Shown: in pieces, positions 61,963 to 64,000 of the stretch
Numbering within the stretch: position 1 is the stretch's first letter
How the letters are laid out: each line of letters begins with the position of its first letter
DNA from: Megasphaera coli
Lineage (GTDB): Bacteria; Bacillota; Negativicutes; Veillonellales; Megasphaeraceae
Direction: 5' to 3'
DNA: 64,000 nt
Assembly: GCF_900095855.1 (NCBI RefSeq)
Contig: NZ_FMIY01000002.1
Span: 549,322-613,321 of the forward strand
Made by a program: the position numbers and the translations under genes
The notes under the pieces: model-generated
Told to the model about the DNA's origin: nothing
Seen by the model: only the letters and a program-made list of their open reading frames with translations
Databases searched by the model: none

Positions 61963-62439
61963 CTACTCACCTGCAGGCAGTTTTACTTTTAAAACAGCCT
62001 TGCGCACCGCTCCGCTTCCGCCTGTAGGCGCACAAAGACAGCGGTGTCCGTCGGAAGGGAAAAAAACGACGAAAGTACGCTTTCGGCGCATGACGATTTT
62101 CCGATCTTTTTCAACAGGCGGATTATAGAAGTAAGCATCCTTCGCGCCGTTATCTTCCGTCATCTCACCCAAGTCGCACAATGGCTGCCAGCCGATGATT
62201 TCTTCTCCTTCCAGAAGAATCTGCACGTCCGCATATAAGCGGTGGCATTCTGTTTGCCGCCGCATTGCCGGCAGCGTTACGGCTTCATCAATATTCAGGT
62301 AATTGCCGTTGCCTAGGTCGTACCGGTCCGGCGGCAGCGCATCCAGCCGGGCCGAAGCCAGTTTTTGCAGCCACGGCTTAATATAATCGGGTAAATTATG
62401 TTTTTCCCGTTCCCACTGCTTTAAATCACCGATGTACAT
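61963..62439 (-). CDS. YhcH/YjgK/YiaL family protein (DUF386)
   Basis: A 158-residue cupin-like protein. Start MYIGDLKQWE, then the metal-binding type TECHRLYADVQILLEGEE, and FFPSDGHRCLCAP near the end. Members are linked to sialic-acid or sugar metabolism (NanQ-like anomerase). AAGGAGG is upstream of the ATG; the longer frame from 62625 lies in ftsY. It lies between ftsY and thiM, an unusual site for this family. Confidence 0.9.
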   Translation of the reverse strand: MYIGDLKQWEREKHNLPDYIKPWLQKLASARLDALPPDRYDLGNGNYLNIDEAVTLPAMRRQTECHRLYADVQILLEGEEIIGWQPLCDLGEMTEDNGAKDAYFYNPPVEKDRKIVMRRKRTFVVFFPSDGHRCLCAPTGGSGAVRKAVLKVKLPAGE

Positions 62440-62449
62440 ATTGGCCTCC

Positions 62450-63415
62450 TTACGTATCTTCTTTCCTTTCTCCGCTGCCGTCCTCTCCGTTCGCCGCCGT
62501 ACCGGCTTTGTCGAAAAGGGCATCCGCAAACTGAGCCGCGTCAAAGGGACGCAAATCATCTGCACCTTCACCGACGCCGACCCAACGGACAGGCACGCCG
62601 AGAACGCGCTTGACGGAAAGGACAATGCCTCCTTTGGCCGTGCCGTCGAGTTTGGTCAAAACAACGCCCGTAAGAGGTACGACTTCACCGAACAGTTTAG
62701 CTTGATTGACGGCATTCTGGCCGGTCGTCGCATCGAGAACGAGGAGAGTTTCATGCGGCGCCCCTTCAATATTTTTTCCGGCAATACGCGCCATTTTACG
62801 CAGTTCTTCCATGAGATTGCTCTTCGTGTGCAGCCTCCCTGCCGTATCGACGAGGAGGACGTCCATATGCCGGGCCTTGGCCGAAGTAGTCGCGTCAAAG
62901 ACGACCGCCGCCGCGTCCGCCCCTTCTCTGTGCTTGACGATGGGCACGCCTGCGCGTTCGGCCCAAACAGTCAGCTGGTCCGATGCTGCCGCGCGGAACG
63001 TATCGCCGGCCGCAATCATAACGGATTTACCGTGATCCGTATAATACTTGGCCAGTTTACCGATGGTCGTCGTCTTGCCGACACCGTTTACACCGACAAT
63101 GAAGATAACTTCCGTACCTTCCCGTTCGGGCGCTTCTACATCGTTTTCTTTCAATATTTGAATGATAACTTTTTCCAAATAAGGAATGACATCTCTGCCG
63201 TCCTTGATTTCTCGCGATTTTACGCCCGTCCTGATTTGTGAAAGCAAATATTCCGTCATTTCCATGCCCATGTCGCCGGTCAACATAACCGCTTCCAGAT
63301 CTTCGTACATTTCTTCGTCAATGCGGGCATAACTGCGGACGACGTCTTCGATATTCTTAAACAAAGAGCCCTTCGTTTTTTCAAGACTCTTTTTTAATTT
63401 AGAAAAAAATCCCAT
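62450..63415 (-). CDS. ftsY: Signal recognition particle receptor FtsY
   Basis: A 321-residue SRP GTPase that delivers ribosomes to the membrane. NG domain from about residue 20; [15 protein letters not shown] (P-loop, about 109-123), [37 protein letters not shown]. The short N-terminal region before it holds the amphipathic membrane-targeting helix. Immediately downstream of smc (2 bases), the usual smc-ftsY pair. Confidence 0.97.
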   Translation of the reverse strand: MGFFSKLKKSLEKTKGSLFKNIEDVVRSYARIDEEMYEDLEAVMLTGDMGMEMTEYLLSQIRTGVKSREIKDGRDVIPYLEKVIIQILKENDVEAPEREGTEVIFIVGVNGVGKTTTIGKLAKYYTDHGKSVMIAAGDTFRAAASDQLTVWAERAGVPIVKHREGADAAAVVFDATTSAKARHMDVLLVDTAGRLHTKSNLMEELRKMARIAGKNIEGAPHETLLVLDATTGQNAVNQAKLFGEVVPLTGVVLTKLDGTAKGGIVLSVKRVLGVPVRWVGVGEGADDLRPFDAAQFADALFDKAGTAANGEDGSGERKEDT

Positions 63416-63417
63416 CC

Positions 63418-64000
63418 TTACGCCTCCTCAATGAGTGAATCGACCTGCACCGTCAGCAGGCGGGATACACCTTTTTCTTCCATCGTCACTCCTTGCAGTG
63501 TGTTGGCCGCTTCCATGGACTTGCGGCGGTGCGTAATGACGATGAACTGCGTGTCGCCGCTGTAGTTCTTCAGATACTTTGCCATCCGGTCCACGTTTGC
63601 CTCGTCAAGGGCCGCATCCACTTCGTCGACGAGACAGAACGGGGCCGGGTGATAGGCGAGAAAAGCCAGAAGCAGGGCTATAACGGTAAGAGCCCGTTCG
63701 CCACCGGAAAAAAGCGTCAGTGGCTGCTGCTTTTTCCCGGGCGGGCGGATGAGAAAATCCACGCCGCTGTCGAGAACGCGCTCCGTATCGGTAAGCAGAA
63801 GCTTGGCCGTGCCGCCGCCGAAGAGGCGGCCGAAGACTTGCTGAAAATGAACGCCTATATCCCGAAAAGCACTGTTGAACTGCCTTTCCATAGCCCTGTC
63901 TATTTCTTTAATGACGCCTTCCAACTTGCTGCGCGATGCCAAGAGGTCGTCGCTTTGTTTTCTGTAAAGGGCCGTCTTTTCTTCTATTTCCGCGTATTCC
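63418..64000 (-). CDS. smc: Chromosome segregation protein SMC, C-terminal part
   Basis: The final 194 codons are visible; the gene continues beyond the right edge. Signature loop LTLFSGGERALTVIALLLAF, Walker B with FCLVDEVDAALDEANV and the THRRKSMEAANTLQGVTMEEKGVSRLL end (broken) are those of bacterial SMC. The frame stays open through the last base of the window, so the missing part is just outside. Confidence 0.96.
   Translation of the reverse strand, partial: EYAEIEEKTALYRKQSDDLLASRSKLEGVIKEIDRAMERQFNSAFRDIGVHFQQVFGRLFGGGTAKLLLTDTERVLDSGVDFLIRPPGKKQQPLTLFSGGERALTVIALLLAFLAYHPAPFCLVDEVDAALDEANVDRMAKYLKNYSGDTQFIVITHRRKSMEAANTLQGVTMEEKGVSRLLTVQVDSLIEEA

Noticed and set aside
1-64000. CRISPR arrays, tRNA or rRNA genes
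   Set aside because: No spaced direct repeats and no cloverleaf or rRNA segments were noticed by eye; a covariance search was not possible.

Overview
The window looks like a chromosomal segment of a Negativicutes bacterium, that is, a Firmicute with an outer membrane, probably Veillonellaceae/Megasphaeraceae-like; the genus cannot be fixed from the sequence alone. Firmicute traits are the gene row yicC-remA-gmk-rpoZ-coaBC-priA-def-fmt-rsmB-rlmN-prpC-prkC-rsgA-rpe, a PASTA-domain Ser/Thr kinase, RqcH, a B. subtilis-style lexA/yneA pair with matching LexA boxes, and three classical riboswitches (TPP, FMN, SAM-I). The diderm trait is an AcrAB-type RND pump with a lipoprotein adaptor. Base composition is balanced, with a more AT-rich pocket at about 27.7-28.5 kb.

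Left part (1-23.1 kb, genes almost all on +): start of prfC (-), a glycosyltransferase, an MFS transporter, alr, an uncharacterised carrier with an M20 amidohydrolase, TPP-riboswitch-controlled thiC, a zinc-ribbon membrane protein, the divergent ppx/ppk polyphosphate pair, a 3D/G5 cell-wall protein, and the block rpsB-tsf-pyrH-frr-(small PASTA-like ORF)-uppS-cdsA-rseP-ispG, which lacks the dxr gene often found between cdsA and rseP. An unrecognised helical protein closes this arm.

Middle (23.1-29.3 kb): the coding strand switches here. purC-azgA and lexA read on -. lexA faces a LysM/YneA-like SOS division inhibitor across a promoter region with three LexA boxes. Then comes a small accessory pocket: a complete tyrosine recombinase, a 49-residue acidic-tailed membrane protein, a perfect 13+7+13 palindrome resembling dif/lox-type crossover sites, a truncated IS200 element, a strong bidirectional terminator, a possibly broken small ORF and a small HTH protein. 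The strand switch, the recombinase and the palindrome together raise the possibility of a chromosome-terminus dif-like module. This is the most interesting hypothesis in the window and is unproven.

Right part (29.3-64 kb, genes almost all on -): nine closely packed genes behind an FMN riboswitch (ribD, ribE, ribH, a nagZ-like lipoprotein gene, hslO, mtnP, mtnA, ahcY, mtaD), joining flavin synthesis to clean-up of S-adenosylmethionine by-products; then the translation/cell-wall-signalling row from yicC to rpe, interrupted by SAM-I-riboswitch-controlled metK; rqcH on +; a TetR-RND efflux operon with a likely operator; and smc-ftsY-yhcH-thiM-thiW. Thiamine (thiC, thiM, thiW), flavin and SAM metabolism are thus all represented, and three of these loci carry the expected metabolite-sensing leaders.
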